DNA of 64,000 nucleotides from Muribaculaceae bacterium (GTDB taxonomy: Bacteria; Bacteroidota; Bacteroidia; Bacteroidales; Muribaculaceae). Positions 16,560 through 25,815 of this stretch are shown here, in pieces (the first letter of the stretch is position 1; every line of letters begins with the position of its first letter). The notes under the pieces were generated by a model. The model did no database searches, was not told the origin of the DNA, and saw only the letters and a list, made by a program, of their open reading frames with translations. The stretch covers positions 62,001 through 126,000 of the forward strand of contig VSPD01000002.1 of assembly GCA_009775125.1 (NCBI GenBank), read 5' to 3'. The translations under genes were made by a program, and so were the position numbers.

Positions 16560-17081
16560 CTATTTTTTTATTGTTATAATTTCTGATATGGTCTGCCTGT
16601 CGTGCGCCTCGGCAAGAACAGCCCTGAAATCAGGAGCCATGGCCACGATTTTTTCAGCGGTTTCCATCGCCGAGGACCAGATTCCGGAGTCAACGGCATT
16701 TTGCAGAGCTTCTTCAAACATCGACAATGCCACTTTTTCCAAACGGGAATATCCCCAATATGTCGACATGACATAGACACACGCCATGACAAAATTCAGC
16801 TTCACCTCAACTATGCACGACGGGTCGGGATACAATTTCTCAAACTCCTTGATAGCTTTCTTTATGCCCGACACGCGGCATTTCCTTTTTCCGCGTAAGG
16901 GATAAAACTCTTTGGCGATAAGTTCGTTGATTTTAGCCACCTGAGCCTTCTCGTCGGGGTTCAGATAGTACTCAAAATACTCCTTCGTCTGCTTCCTTGC
17001 ATCGTAGGCTTCAAGGATTACGTCGACAAGCTCGTCGGCTGAAAGTGTTTTAAGATATTTTTTTAGCTCTGTCTTCGACAT
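16560..17081 (-). CDS. DUF6155 family protein
   Basis: 173-residue soluble helical protein. The opening MSKTELKKYLKTLSADELVDVI and the following EYFEYYLNPDE segment match the DUF6155 family, found mainly in Bacteroidota and of unknown role. The rest is predicted alpha-helical and TPR-like (MFEEALQNAVDSGIWSSAME), with charged surfaces and no catalytic motif. It is divergent from uvrB with 57 bp between the starts, and followed after 5 bp by an unknown gene. The uvrB neighbour is probably incidental. Confidence 0.75.
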   Translation of the reverse strand: MSKTELKKYLKTLSADELVDVILEAYDARKQTKEYFEYYLNPDEKAQVAKINELIAKEFYPLRGKRKCRVSGIKKAIKEFEKLYPDPSCIVEVKLNFVMACVYVMSTYWGYSRLEKVALSMFEEALQNAVDSGIWSSAMETAEKIVAMAPDFRAVLAEAHDRQTISEIITIKK

Positions 17082-17083
17082 GG

Positions 17084-17114
17084 TTGCAAATTTACGAAAT
17101 TATTTGTAATTTTG
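17084..17114 (+). promoter_or_regulatory. Bacteroidota-type promoter of uvrB
   Basis: TTG at 17084-17086, a 20-bp spacer and TAATTTTG at 17107-17114, ending 24 bp before the uvrB ATG. It overlaps the first codons of the divergent DUF6155 gene only marginally. Confidence 0.68.
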
Positions 17115-17138
17115 TAAGTTGAAGTGTAATTTTTCCAA

Positions 17139-19214
17139 ATGGATTTCAAATTAGATTCACAATACAACCCGACAGGCGACCAACCGCAAGCCATAGAGCA
17201 ACTTGTGGCCGGCCTCAAAGACGGCACCCGGGCACAGACGCTTCTTGGCGTCACCGGTTCGGGCAAGACATTCACTATGGCGAATGTTATCGAACATGTA
17301 AATCGCCCTACGCTTATCCTTAGCCATAACAAAACTCTTGCCGCCCAGCTTTACAGCGAGTTCAAGCAGTTCTTCCCAAATAACTCGGTGCAGTATTTCG
17401 TATCATATTACGATTATTACCAACCCGAGGCTTATATACCCTCGGTCGACAAATATATCGAGAAGGACCTGATGATCAACGACGAAATCGACCGTCTGCG
17501 ACTGGCCACCACCTCGGCATTGCTGTCGGGCCGACGCGACATTATCGTAGTGTCCTCCGTGTCGTGTCTTTATGGTATCGGAAATCCCGACGAGTATTTT
17601 TCATCGGCCATAGAAGTGAAAGTCGGTGAAAAAATCGCTCGAAACGTGTTGCTCCGTATGCTTGTAGAGGCCCTTTACTCCCGCAATGACACCGACATGC
17701 CCCGAGGCACTTTCCGTGTGAAAGGCGATACGGTCGATATCCGTCTGGCATACGAGGAAATTCTTCTCAGAATTGTATTTTGGGGCGATGAAATAGAATC
17801 AATTTCTTCGTACTACGCTCCGACCGGCGCATTGCTTGGCAAACATGAATCATTCAATATCTTTCCGGCCAACATTTTCGTGGCCACGCCCCAACGCCAG
17901 GCGGCGGCTATCGCTCAGATTCAGCTCGACCTCGGCGCCGAAGTCGAGAATTTCAAGCGCGAGGGCAAGGAACTCGAAGCAAAACGCCTCTATGAGCGCG
18001 TGACGTATGATGTGGAAATGATGAAGGAAGTGGGCTACTGCTCCGGCATCGAGAATTACAGCCGGTATTTCGACGGACGGCTCCCGGGAACGCGTCCGTT
18101 CTGCCTGCTCGATTATTTCCCCGACGATTTCGTGACAATGATTGACGAGAGCCACGTGACCGTGCCGCAAATCCGCGCCATGTTCGGTGGCGATGTGTCA
18201 CGAAAACGCAATCTTGTCGATTATGGATTCAGGCTTCAGGCGGCAATGGATAACCGGCCTCTGCGTTTCGAAGAATTCGAAAGCCTTACCCATCAAACTA
18301 TATATGTGTCGGCTACACCCGCCGACTACGAGTTGGAAAAATCGGAAGGCGTGGTCGTAGAGCAAGTGATACGTCCCACCGGGCTTCTCGACCCGCATAT
18401 CACAGTACGGCCCTCGATGAACCAGATTGACAACCTGATGGAGGAAATTCGCGTGCGTATCGAGCGCAACGAGCGCACCCTTGTCACCACGCTCACCAAG
18501 CGCATGGCGGAGGAACTGAACACTTACCTCCAAAAGACCGGCATAAACACGGCATACATCCACAGCGATGTCGACACGATGGACCGCATCAAGATTCTCG
18601 ACGACCTGAGAGCCGGCACTATCGACGTGCTCATAGGCGTAAACTTGCTCCGCGAGGGCCTCGATTTGCCGGAGGTGTCGCTTGTGGCAATTCTCGATGC
18701 CGACAAAGAAGGCTTCTTGCGAAGCCACCGCTCCCTCACCCAGACCGTCGGGCGTGCAGCCCGAAATATCAACGGCGAGGTGATAATGTATGCCGACAAA
18801 ATCACCGAATCGATGCAGCAGACTATCGACGAAACCGAACGTCGACGTTCGCTCCAGCTTGATTATAATGAAAAGAACGGCATAACGCCCCAGGCAATCA
18901 TCAAGGCTCGCAACTCCATAATCGGCATGGACGCGCCGGAAGAAAACGCCGCCGACCGCACACGCGGACATTCCGGACAGGCAAAAAAACGGCAGCAGGC
19001 CACGCCGCGTCCATATACTCGCGAATTCACACACGAAGTGGACATAGCCGCCGACCCTGTGATACCTTACATGAACGCCGACGAGCTTCGACGCCATATC
19101 GACAGAAGCCGCGCCGCCATGATGAAAGCCGCCAAAGACATGGAGTTTATGGAAGCCGCACGTTTGCGCGACGAAATCATAAAGATGGAACAACACCTCG
19201 AATCAATGAAATGA
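17139..19214 (+). CDS. uvrB: Excinuclease ABC subunit B
   Basis: 691-residue UvrB, the damage-verifying helicase-like subunit of nucleotide excision repair. It is handed DNA by UvrA and recruits UvrC. Walker A is LLGVTGSGKT (about residues 35-44). The DNA-clamping beta-hairpin follows as FVSYYDYYQPEAYIPS, Walker B reads MIDESHVTVPQ, and the helicase C-terminal motif VGRAARN is present. The C-terminal UVR domain (residues about 650-690, RDEIIKMEQHLESM) is complete, as needed for UvrC contact. Length is normal (about 670-690). The YgiQ-like gene starts 1 bp after the stop, so they share a transcript. uvrA is 41 kb away at 60556-63369. Confidence 0.97.
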   Translation: MDFKLDSQYNPTGDQPQAIEQLVAGLKDGTRAQTLLGVTGSGKTFTMANVIEHVNRPTLILSHNKTLAAQLYSEFKQFFPNNSVQYFVSYYDYYQPEAYIPSVDKYIEKDLMINDEIDRLRLATTSALLSGRRDIIVVSSVSCLYGIGNPDEYFSSAIEVKVGEKIARNVLLRMLVEALYSRNDTDMPRGTFRVKGDTVDIRLAYEEILLRIVFWGDEIESISSYYAPTGALLGKHESFNIFPANIFVATPQRQAAAIAQIQLDLGAEVENFKREGKELEAKRLYERVTYDVEMMKEVGYCSGIENYSRYFDGRLPGTRPFCLLDYFPDDFVTMIDESHVTVPQIRAMFGGDVSRKRNLVDYGFRLQAAMDNRPLRFEEFESLTHQTIYVSATPADYELEKSEGVVVEQVIRPTGLLDPHITVRPSMNQIDNLMEEIRVRIERNERTLVTTLTKRMAEELNTYLQKTGINTAYIHSDVDTMDRIKILDDLRAGTIDVLIGVNLLREGLDLPEVSLVAILDADKEGFLRSHRSLTQTVGRAARNINGEVIMYADKITESMQQTIDETERRRSLQLDYNEKNGITPQAIIKARNSIIGMDAPEENAADRTRGHSGQAKKRQQATPRPYTREFTHEVDIAADPVIPYMNADELRRHIDRSRAAMMKAAKDMEFMEAARLRDEIIKMEQHLESMK

Positions 19215-19215
19215 A

Positions 19216-21084
19216 ATGCCGCAGATAACCGACACCTACAAACTTACCGACTGGCTTCCCACTTCCGTCAAAGAAGCCAAGGCCCGTGGATGGGACGATG
19301 TGGATATAGTCCTGTTTTCAGGCGATGCATATGTCGACCATCCATCATTTGCCGCGGCTGTAATCGGACGAAGCCTTGAAGCGGCCGGCTTCAAGGTGGC
19401 AATAGTCCCGCAACCTAATTGGCAGGACGACCTCCGCGATTTCCGTAAATTCGGCCGCCCACGTCTGTTTTTCGGCGTTTCGGCCGGAGCCATGGATTCG
19501 ATGGTGAACCACTACACCGCCAATCGCCGACGACGCTCCGACGACGCATATACTGCCGGCGGGCGCCATGGCGCGCGCCCCGACTATCCTACTATTGTAT
19601 ATAGCAAAATTTTACGCGACCTTTGGCCCGACGTTCCTGTTATTGCCGGCGGCATAGAGGCATCCCTGCGCCGCCTTTCGCATTACGATTATTGGGAAGA
19701 CCGGCTTCGTCCGTCAATCCTGCTCGACGCTCCCGCCGACATGCTGCTCTACGGCATGGGCGAACGCACCATAGTCGAACTGGCCCGGCGTCTCGATGCC
19801 GGAGAAAAAATAGGAGATATAACCGACCTCCCTCAAAGCGTGATTCTCACATCGGCCTCTCGGATTCCGCAAGCCGACGCCGACAATATCGTGCTAAATT
19901 CTTGGGACGATTGCCGACGCGACCGAAGATTGCAATCGGCCAATTTCAAACATATCGAGCAGCAAAGCAACCGCATGGACGGCGGAGCCACGCTGTGGCA
20001 GCAATATGCACGACGTGCCGTAAAGGTAAATCCGATGCTGCCGGCAATGGAGCAAGGGGAAATCGACGCATCTTTCGATCTTCCTTTCACCCGCATGCCC
20101 CATCCACGTTACAAAGGAAAGCGTATCCCGGCATATGAAATGATAAGACACTCCGTCAATCTTCATCGAGGCTGCTTCGGCGGATGTGCCTTCTGCACCA
20201 TTTCGGCACACCAGGGAAAATTCATATCATCACGGTCGAAGGAATCTATCTTGCGCGAGGTGCGTCAGGTCACCCGTATGCCCGATTTCAAGGGCTACAT
20301 TTCCGATCTTGGCGGCCCTTCGGCAAATATGTATGCCATGGGCGGACGCGACCGCTCTATATGCGCCCGCTGCATGCGCCCGTCTTGCCTTCACCCCAAG
20401 CCTTGTCCCAACCTCGACACCGACCACCGTCCGCTCCTCGACATCTACCATGCCGTAGACGCTATTCCGGAAGTAAAAAAATCTTTCATCGGGTCCGGCG
20501 TTCGCTACGACCTTTCCATGCACCATACCGGGGTTAAAGAAATAGACGAGGCCAACAGAAAATACAACGAGGAACTGATCGCCGACCATGTAAGCGGCCG
20601 CCTGAAAGTTGCGCCGGAACACACCGTCGACCGCGTGCTTGAAATCATGCGCAAACCTTCGTTTCAATTATTCCACGACTTCAAGCGCATATTCGACCGC
20701 GTGAACCGCGAAAGCGGTTTGCGCCAGCAGTTGATACCTTATTTTATATCAAGCCATCCCGGATGCCACGAGGCGGACATGGCCGAGCTTGCCGTTGAGA
20801 CAAAAGACCTCGACTTTCATCTCGAACAAGTTCAAGACTTCACTCCTACTCCAATGACCGTAGCCACCGAAATATATTATTCCGGCGTGCATCCATATAC
20901 AGGCGAGAAAATTTACACTGCCACCCGTCCGGAAGAAAAACTGGCCCAACGCAAATATTTCTTTTGGTACGACTCTACCTATCGCGCCGACATCACCGCT
21001 TCACTCCGGCGCATACACCGCCCCGACCTGATTCGCCGCCTCTACCCTGCCCCCAATGTCCGAAATAGGAAATCTGAACATTAA
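19216..21084 (+). CDS. YgiQ family radical SAM protein
   Basis: 622-residue radical SAM protein of the YgiQ family (UPF0313). The N-terminal half resembles a cobalamin-binding-like fold (DVDIVLFSGDAYVDHPSFAAA). The radical SAM core holds the [4Fe-4S] cysteines in HRGCFGGCAFCTISAHQG. Further downstream CARCMRPSCLHPKPCPN is a family-specific cysteine cluster, followed by GSGVRYDL and QVQDFTPTPMTVAT near the C-terminus. The reaction is not established for the family. It is co-transcribed with uvrB (1-bp gap). The family is widespread in anaerobes, consistent with the lifestyle implied elsewhere. Confidence 0.92.
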   Translation: MPQITDTYKLTDWLPTSVKEAKARGWDDVDIVLFSGDAYVDHPSFAAAVIGRSLEAAGFKVAIVPQPNWQDDLRDFRKFGRPRLFFGVSAGAMDSMVNHYTANRRRRSDDAYTAGGRHGARPDYPTIVYSKILRDLWPDVPVIAGGIEASLRRLSHYDYWEDRLRPSILLDAPADMLLYGMGERTIVELARRLDAGEKIGDITDLPQSVILTSASRIPQADADNIVLNSWDDCRRDRRLQSANFKHIEQQSNRMDGGATLWQQYARRAVKVNPMLPAMEQGEIDASFDLPFTRMPHPRYKGKRIPAYEMIRHSVNLHRGCFGGCAFCTISAHQGKFISSRSKESILREVRQVTRMPDFKGYISDLGGPSANMYAMGGRDRSICARCMRPSCLHPKPCPNLDTDHRPLLDIYHAVDAIPEVKKSFIGSGVRYDLSMHHTGVKEIDEANRKYNEELIADHVSGRLKVAPEHTVDRVLEIMRKPSFQLFHDFKRIFDRVNRESGLRQQLIPYFISSHPGCHEADMAELAVETKDLDFHLEQVQDFTPTPMTVATEIYYSGVHPYTGEKIYTATRPEEKLAQRKYFFWYDSTYRADITASLRRIHRPDLIRRLYPAPNVRNRKSEH

Positions 21085-21106
21085 ATTTTCATTATAAATT
21101 ATTTTT

Positions 21107-23224
21107 ATGAATCTAATCAAATCTCTTGCAATGGCTTCATCGGCTGCGCTGCTTCTCACAGCTTGCTCTCAGAAGCAGGCCGACGATGAGCAGATCATCG
21201 ACCGCCCCGACTTCAAGAGCCAGACCGGTGTTTTCGACATCGACGCTCTCGAAGCACTCGGACGTGTTACCGAACCGGTTGTCTCTCCCGACGGAAAAAA
21301 AATCCTGTTCGGCATCTCCTATGAGAGCCTCGAACAGAACAAGTCGAACCGCGACCTCTATGTGATGAACGTCGACGGCTCCGACCAAACACGTATCACC
21401 CGCACTGCAAAATCCGAAAACTCCGCTGTTTGGCTTTCCGACGGACGCATCGCGTTCCTCTATCCCGACAGCGATGGCAACGCCCAGGTGTGGGTAATGA
21501 ACGCCGACGGCTCCGGACGCCAACAAATTTCTGATGTTGAAAAAGGCGTAAACGGATTCCTTTTCTCTCCCGACGAGCAGAAAGTAATCCTGATTGGAAA
21601 TGTGAAATATTCACAAGATGCCGCCGACATCTACCCCGACCTGCCAAAAGCAACCGGCCGTGTCGTCGACGACCTGATGTACAAACACTGGGATGAATGG
21701 GTTACAGAAATACCGCATCCCTTTGTCGGCAATTTCTCCGGCTCCAAAATCACCGACCTTGTCGACATACTCGAAGGCGAACCTTACGAGTCGCCAATGA
21801 AACCTTTCGGCGGCGTTGAATCGTTCGCATGGTCCAATGATTCACAATCCGTAGTTTATACCTGCCGCAAGAAAACAGGTCTTGAATATGCAATCTCCAC
21901 CAATTCCGACCTTTTCCTTTACAATCTTTCCGACAAAAGCGTAAAGAATCTCACCGAAGGCATGATGGGCTATGACACAATGCCCAAATTCTCGCCCGAC
22001 GGCACAAAGATGGCATGGCTGTCGATGGAACGCGACGGCTATGAGGCCGACAAAAACCGCCTGATGGTACGCGACATGGCTTCCGGCGAAATCACCGACC
22101 TCACTACCGACTGGGACTACACAATCGAAGAATTCGCTTGGAATCCCAACGGCAAGTCGCTTTGGTTCATCGCCTACCACCAGGGCGTAGCTCCGGTATT
22201 CTCAATAGACGTTGACTCAAAAGCAGTGACTACCGTAGCGGAAGATGTCTGCGACTTCAATTCACTCTCTCCTGTAAGCGAGACTGCCGTTGTTACAATG
22301 GCGCACTCTATGCTTCGCCCCAACGAAGTATATCTCATCGACGGCTCGGATGCAAAAGGCAAACGCATCACCGCGGTCAATGACGATATTTTCAACCAGC
22401 TGCGCATGCCCTCTGTCGAAAAACGTATGGTGCCCACCACCGACGGCAAGCAGATGCTCACATGGGTTGTGAAACCTCAGGATTTCGACTCCACAAAGAC
22501 ATACCCGTCTATCCTTTACTGCCAGGGAGGCCCCCAAAGCGCAGTAAGCCAATTCTGGTCCTACCGCTGGAACCTTGCATTGATGGCTTCTAACGGTTAT
22601 GTCATGATTGCCCCCAACCGTCGCGGCGTTCCGGGCTTTGGCACCGAATGGGAAGAACAAATCTCCAAGGACTATCCCGGCCAGAACATGCGCGACTACC
22701 TCGCCGCTGTCGACGACATGAAAAAAGAATCCTACATCGACCCGGCCCGTATCGGCGCAACAGGAGCTTCCTACGGCGGCTTCTCGATATATTGGCTCGC
22801 AGGCAACCACAACGGACGCTTCGCCTGCCTCCTCGCTCATGCCGGCATTTTCAACACAGAAACACAATATCTCGAAACCGAAGAAATGTGGTTTGCCAAC
22901 TGGGATATGGGTGGCGCTTTCTGGGAAAAAGACAACGCCGTGGCACAGCGCACACATGCCAACTCACCCCACCGCTTCGTCGACAAATGGACCGCGCCCA
23001 TCATGATTTCTCACGGCGAATTCGACTACCGTATCCTCGCATCGCAAGGCATGATGGCTTTCAACGCCGCCAAGCTCCGCGGCATCCCTGCTGAAATGGT
23101 AATCTACCCCGACGAAAACCATTGGATTCTCAAACCTCAGAACGCCGTGATGTGGCAGCGTCTCTTCTTCCGCTGGTTCGACCGCTGGCTCAAGCCCGCA
23201 CCCGAAGCCGACACCGCCAAATAA
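21107..23224 (+). CDS. S9 family dipeptidyl/oligopeptidase lipoprotein
   Basis: 705-residue prolyl-oligopeptidase-family serine peptidase with a lipobox (ALLLTAC, Cys20), so probably anchored in the outer or inner membrane facing the periplasm. The N-terminal half is a WD40-like beta-propeller with repeated PDGKK, SDGRI and SPDGTKM blades. The C-terminal alpha/beta hydrolase carries the triad Ser555 (GATGASYGGFS), Asp640 (HGEFDYRI) and His672 (PDENHWIL). It resembles periplasmic DPP5-like exopeptidases of Bacteroidales, which trim peptides for import; exact specificity is not readable. It lies 22 bp after the YgiQ gene and is followed by a strong terminator. Confidence 0.9.
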   Translation: MNLIKSLAMASSAALLLTACSQKQADDEQIIDRPDFKSQTGVFDIDALEALGRVTEPVVSPDGKKILFGISYESLEQNKSNRDLYVMNVDGSDQTRITRTAKSENSAVWLSDGRIAFLYPDSDGNAQVWVMNADGSGRQQISDVEKGVNGFLFSPDEQKVILIGNVKYSQDAADIYPDLPKATGRVVDDLMYKHWDEWVTEIPHPFVGNFSGSKITDLVDILEGEPYESPMKPFGGVESFAWSNDSQSVVYTCRKKTGLEYAISTNSDLFLYNLSDKSVKNLTEGMMGYDTMPKFSPDGTKMAWLSMERDGYEADKNRLMVRDMASGEITDLTTDWDYTIEEFAWNPNGKSLWFIAYHQGVAPVFSIDVDSKAVTTVAEDVCDFNSLSPVSETAVVTMAHSMLRPNEVYLIDGSDAKGKRITAVNDDIFNQLRMPSVEKRMVPTTDGKQMLTWVVKPQDFDSTKTYPSILYCQGGPQSAVSQFWSYRWNLALMASNGYVMIAPNRRGVPGFGTEWEEQISKDYPGQNMRDYLAAVDDMKKESYIDPARIGATGASYGGFSIYWLAGNHNGRFACLLAHAGIFNTETQYLETEEMWFANWDMGGAFWEKDNAVAQRTHANSPHRFVDKWTAPIMISHGEFDYRILASQGMMAFNAAKLRGIPAEMVIYPDENHWILKPQNAVMWQRLFFRWFDRWLKPAPEADTAK

Positions 23225-23244
23225 AACATACCACCGCTTCAATA

Positions 23245-23280
23245 AAAAACTGCGACGGATTCACTCCGCCGCAGTTTTTT
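23245..23280 (+). terminator. Intrinsic terminator after the S9 peptidase gene
   Basis: A stem built from AAAAAACTGCG-CGGA and TCCGCCGCAGTTTTTT with a TTCAC loop and a T-run, 20 bp after the stop. Confidence 0.9.
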
Positions 23281-23346
23281 ATTACTCATCAGGCTTTTAT
23301 CCATTGTATTTTTTGTTCCATATGCACAAATTTATGGAATTTTTCG

Positions 23347-23354
23347 TAATTTTG
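23347..23354 (+). promoter_or_regulatory. Putative -7 element of lepA
   Basis: TAATTTTG lies 19 bp before the lepA ATG, matching the TAnnTTTG element. No convincing -33 TTTG was seen at the usual spacing, so the call is tentative. Confidence 0.45.
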
Positions 23355-23373
23355 CACTTCAAACTGCACATAT

Positions 23374-25161
23374 ATGAAGAATATCCGCAATTTTTGCATA
23401 ATAGCGCATATCGACCACGGCAAATCGACCCTTGCCGACCGACTTTTGGAATATACCAACACTATCGCCGCCAAGGACATGGAAGCGCAAGTGCTCGACG
23501 ACATGGATCTCGAGCGCGAACGTGGCATCACAATCAAGAGCCATGCCATACAGATGCGACATATCATCGACGGCGAGCAATACACCCTCAACCTTATCGA
23601 CACCCCGGGGCACGTCGACTTCTCCTACGAGGTTTCACGCTCAATCGCCGCTTGCGAGGGAGCGCTTCTCATTGTAGACGCCTCGCAAGGCATCCAGGCG
23701 CAGACCATTTCCAACCTGTACATGGCAATCGACAACGACCTGGAAATTATCCCGGTAATAAACAAGTGCGACCTCGATTCCGCCAAGCCCGACGAAGTTG
23801 AAGACCAGATTATCGACCTGCTTGGATGCGACCGTGAAGACATAATCCGCGCCTCCGGCAAAACAGGAATGGGCATCCCTGAAATATTGCAGGCGATTGT
23901 CGACCGCGTTCCCGCGCCCAAAGGCGACCCCGAAGCGCCGTTGCAGGCCTTGATTTTCGACTCGGTGTTCAACCCCTTCCGCGGCATCATCGCTTATTTC
24001 AAGATTGTCAACGGCACGATTCGCAAAAATGATTTCGTCAAGTTTGTGTCGACCGGAAAAGAATACCACGCCGACGAAATAGGCATCCTGCGCCTCGACA
24101 TGGACCCTCGCAACGAGCTGTCGGCAGGCAATGTGGGCTACATTATTTCAGGCATCAAGACATCGAAAGAAGTGCGCGTGGGCGATACCATTACCCATGT
24201 CGAACGCCCCTGCGAATCAGCAATCGAAGGCTTCGAGGAAGTAAAACCCATGGTATTTGCCGGCGTTTACCCCATCGAAACCGAGGACTTCGAGAACCTG
24301 CGCGCATCGCTCGAGAAACTGCAACTCAACGACGCATCGCTTACTTTCTCTCCAGAATCATCGGCAGCTCTCGGCTTCGGTTTCCGTTGCGGATTCCTTG
24401 GCCTGCTGCACATGGAGATTATCCAGGAACGCCTCGGACGAGAGTTCGACATGGACGTTATCACTACCGTCCCCAACGTATCCTACAAGGTCTACGACAA
24501 GAAGGGCGAGATGACCGAAGTGCACAACCCCTCGGGGCTACCGGATCCGACTCTCATCGACCATATAGAAGAACCTTATATCCGCGCCTCAATCATCACC
24601 GCAGCCGACTTCATCGGCCCGATCATGACCCTCTGCCTTGGCAAGCGTGGCGAACTAATCAAGCAGGAATATATCTCCGGAAACCGAATCGAACTCGTAT
24701 TCGACTTGCCCCTTGGAGAAATCGTAATCGACTTCTACGATAAGCTGAAATCAATATCCAAAGGCTACGCTTCATTCGACTACCACATCCACGATTTCCG
24801 TCCGTCCCGCCTTGTAAAACTCGACATACTTCTCAACGGAGAGAGCGTCGATGCCCTGTCGACTCTAACACATGCCGACAACGCCGTAACCTTCGGCCGA
24901 CGCATGTGCGAGAAGCTCAAAGAGCTTATCCCTCGCCAGCAATTCGACATCGCCATACAGGCTGCCATAGGCGCAAAAATCATAGCCCGCGAAACAATCA
25001 AGGCCGTGCGCAAGGATGTTACAGCAAAGTGCTATGGCGGCGATATCTCACGAAAGCGCAAGCTACTCGAAAAGCAGAAAAAAGGAAAGAAGCGCATGAA
25101 GCAAATCGGCTCGGTAGAAGTGCCGCAGAAAGCATTCCTCGCAGTTCTCAAACTCGACTAA
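23374..25161 (+). CDS. lepA: Elongation factor 4 (translational back-translocase GTPase)
   Basis: 595-residue LepA/EF4, a ribosome-bound GTPase acting on stalled or mistranslocated ribosomes. G motifs are AHIDHGKSTLADR (P-loop), the GITI switch I region, DTPGHVDF and NKCDLDSA. The elongation-factor domain II and LepA-specific C-terminal domain follow, ending in the basic KRKLLEKQKKGKKRMK stretch. The length is typical (about 595-600). It has its own promoter-like -7 element upstream and a bidirectional terminator downstream, so it is monocistronic here. Confidence 0.97.
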   Translation: MKNIRNFCIIAHIDHGKSTLADRLLEYTNTIAAKDMEAQVLDDMDLERERGITIKSHAIQMRHIIDGEQYTLNLIDTPGHVDFSYEVSRSIAACEGALLIVDASQGIQAQTISNLYMAIDNDLEIIPVINKCDLDSAKPDEVEDQIIDLLGCDREDIIRASGKTGMGIPEILQAIVDRVPAPKGDPEAPLQALIFDSVFNPFRGIIAYFKIVNGTIRKNDFVKFVSTGKEYHADEIGILRLDMDPRNELSAGNVGYIISGIKTSKEVRVGDTITHVERPCESAIEGFEEVKPMVFAGVYPIETEDFENLRASLEKLQLNDASLTFSPESSAALGFGFRCGFLGLLHMEIIQERLGREFDMDVITTVPNVSYKVYDKKGEMTEVHNPSGLPDPTLIDHIEEPYIRASIITAADFIGPIMTLCLGKRGELIKQEYISGNRIELVFDLPLGEIVIDFYDKLKSISKGYASFDYHIHDFRPSRLVKLDILLNGESVDALSTLTHADNAVTFGRRMCEKLKELIPRQQFDIAIQAAIGAKIIARETIKAVRKDVTAKCYGGDISRKRKLLEKQKKGKKRMKQIGSVEVPQKAFLAVLKLD

Positions 25162-25182
25162 GAAAATATTACATATAAATTT

Positions 25183-25218
25183 AACGGACGCCTCAGAATA
25201 ATCCCTGAGGCGTCCGTT
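25183..25218. terminator. Bidirectional terminator between lepA and the XRE gene
   Basis: Perfect arms AACGGACGCCTCAG and CTGAGGCGTCCGTT with an 8-nt loop, and A/T-rich flanks on both sides. Confidence 0.9.
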
Positions 25219-25236
25219 TGCTTTATTATACTTTGC

Positions 25237-25815
25237 CTATCTGCCGGCCGGAGTAAATATTTCAAAACTATTGTCTGAATAAAAAACCATGATCTGTTGC
25301 ACCCTTTTGGTAGAGTCGGGCAAGAACGACACGCTCGTCTCTGGATTTACACGATGAGTAGCTTCCTCACGCACGGCTCTCCGAATATTGGAGTCTTGAC
25401 CGGCGCTTTTTGTCTCAAAATCTACCGAAGTAGACGACATTTCACGCGGCGAAGTGTTATCGCGCTTAGATGGAGCAAAATCCGTTAACGAAATATCCGA
25501 GGATAAGTCAGAGCTATCTGCCTCTATATCAACAATATCAGAGTCTGAAACACCGGAAAAGAGGCCTTTTTGAGGCTCTGAGGTTTTCGCAGGCACATTC
25601 AACTCCATATCTCCATCGCCAAAAAGCAACCACATTATATTTAAATCCGGAAATGCCGCGTGAAGCTTAGAAATAACTTCATTGCTCACTTTTTTATTTC
25701 TACCGGACAATATTTGCGATAAAGTAGGACGAGAGATTTGCGCAGTATCAGCAAGCACAGAAACAGGTATGCCGTTTACCTCCATATAACGTTTAAGACG
25801 CGCAACAATATCCAT
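25237..25815 (-). CDS. XRE family helix-turn-helix regulator
   Basis: 192-residue regulator with an N-terminal Cro/CI-type HTH (about residues 1-65): VARLKRYMEVNGIPVSVLADTAQ, recognition helix SRPTLSQILSGRNKKVS, and the Bacteroidota-typical AFPDLNIMWLLFGDGDME. The rest is a low-complexity, Ser/Asp-rich linker and a short beta-strand C-terminal piece (QQIMVFYSDNSFEIFTPAGR). There is no LexA/CI-type protease catalytic pair, so this is not an obvious SOS-cleaved prophage repressor. The upstream region holds three TTTGTAAAC boxes (25887-25982), plausible operators for autoregulation. Its other targets are unknown; the gene stands alone next to a large non-coding stretch. Confidence 0.85.
   Translation of the reverse strand: MDIVARLKRYMEVNGIPVSVLADTAQISRPTLSQILSGRNKKVSNEVISKLHAAFPDLNIMWLLFGDGDMELNVPAKTSEPQKGLFSGVSDSDIVDIEADSSDLSSDISLTDFAPSKRDNTSPREMSSTSVDFETKSAGQDSNIRRAVREEATHRVNPETSVSFLPDSTKRVQQIMVFYSDNSFEIFTPAGR

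Noticed and set aside
18198..19196. Long minus-strand frame (332 codons) opposite uvrB
   Set aside because: It is a shadow of the real uvrB frame; composition is low-complexity His/Val/Phe-rich and no domain is visible.
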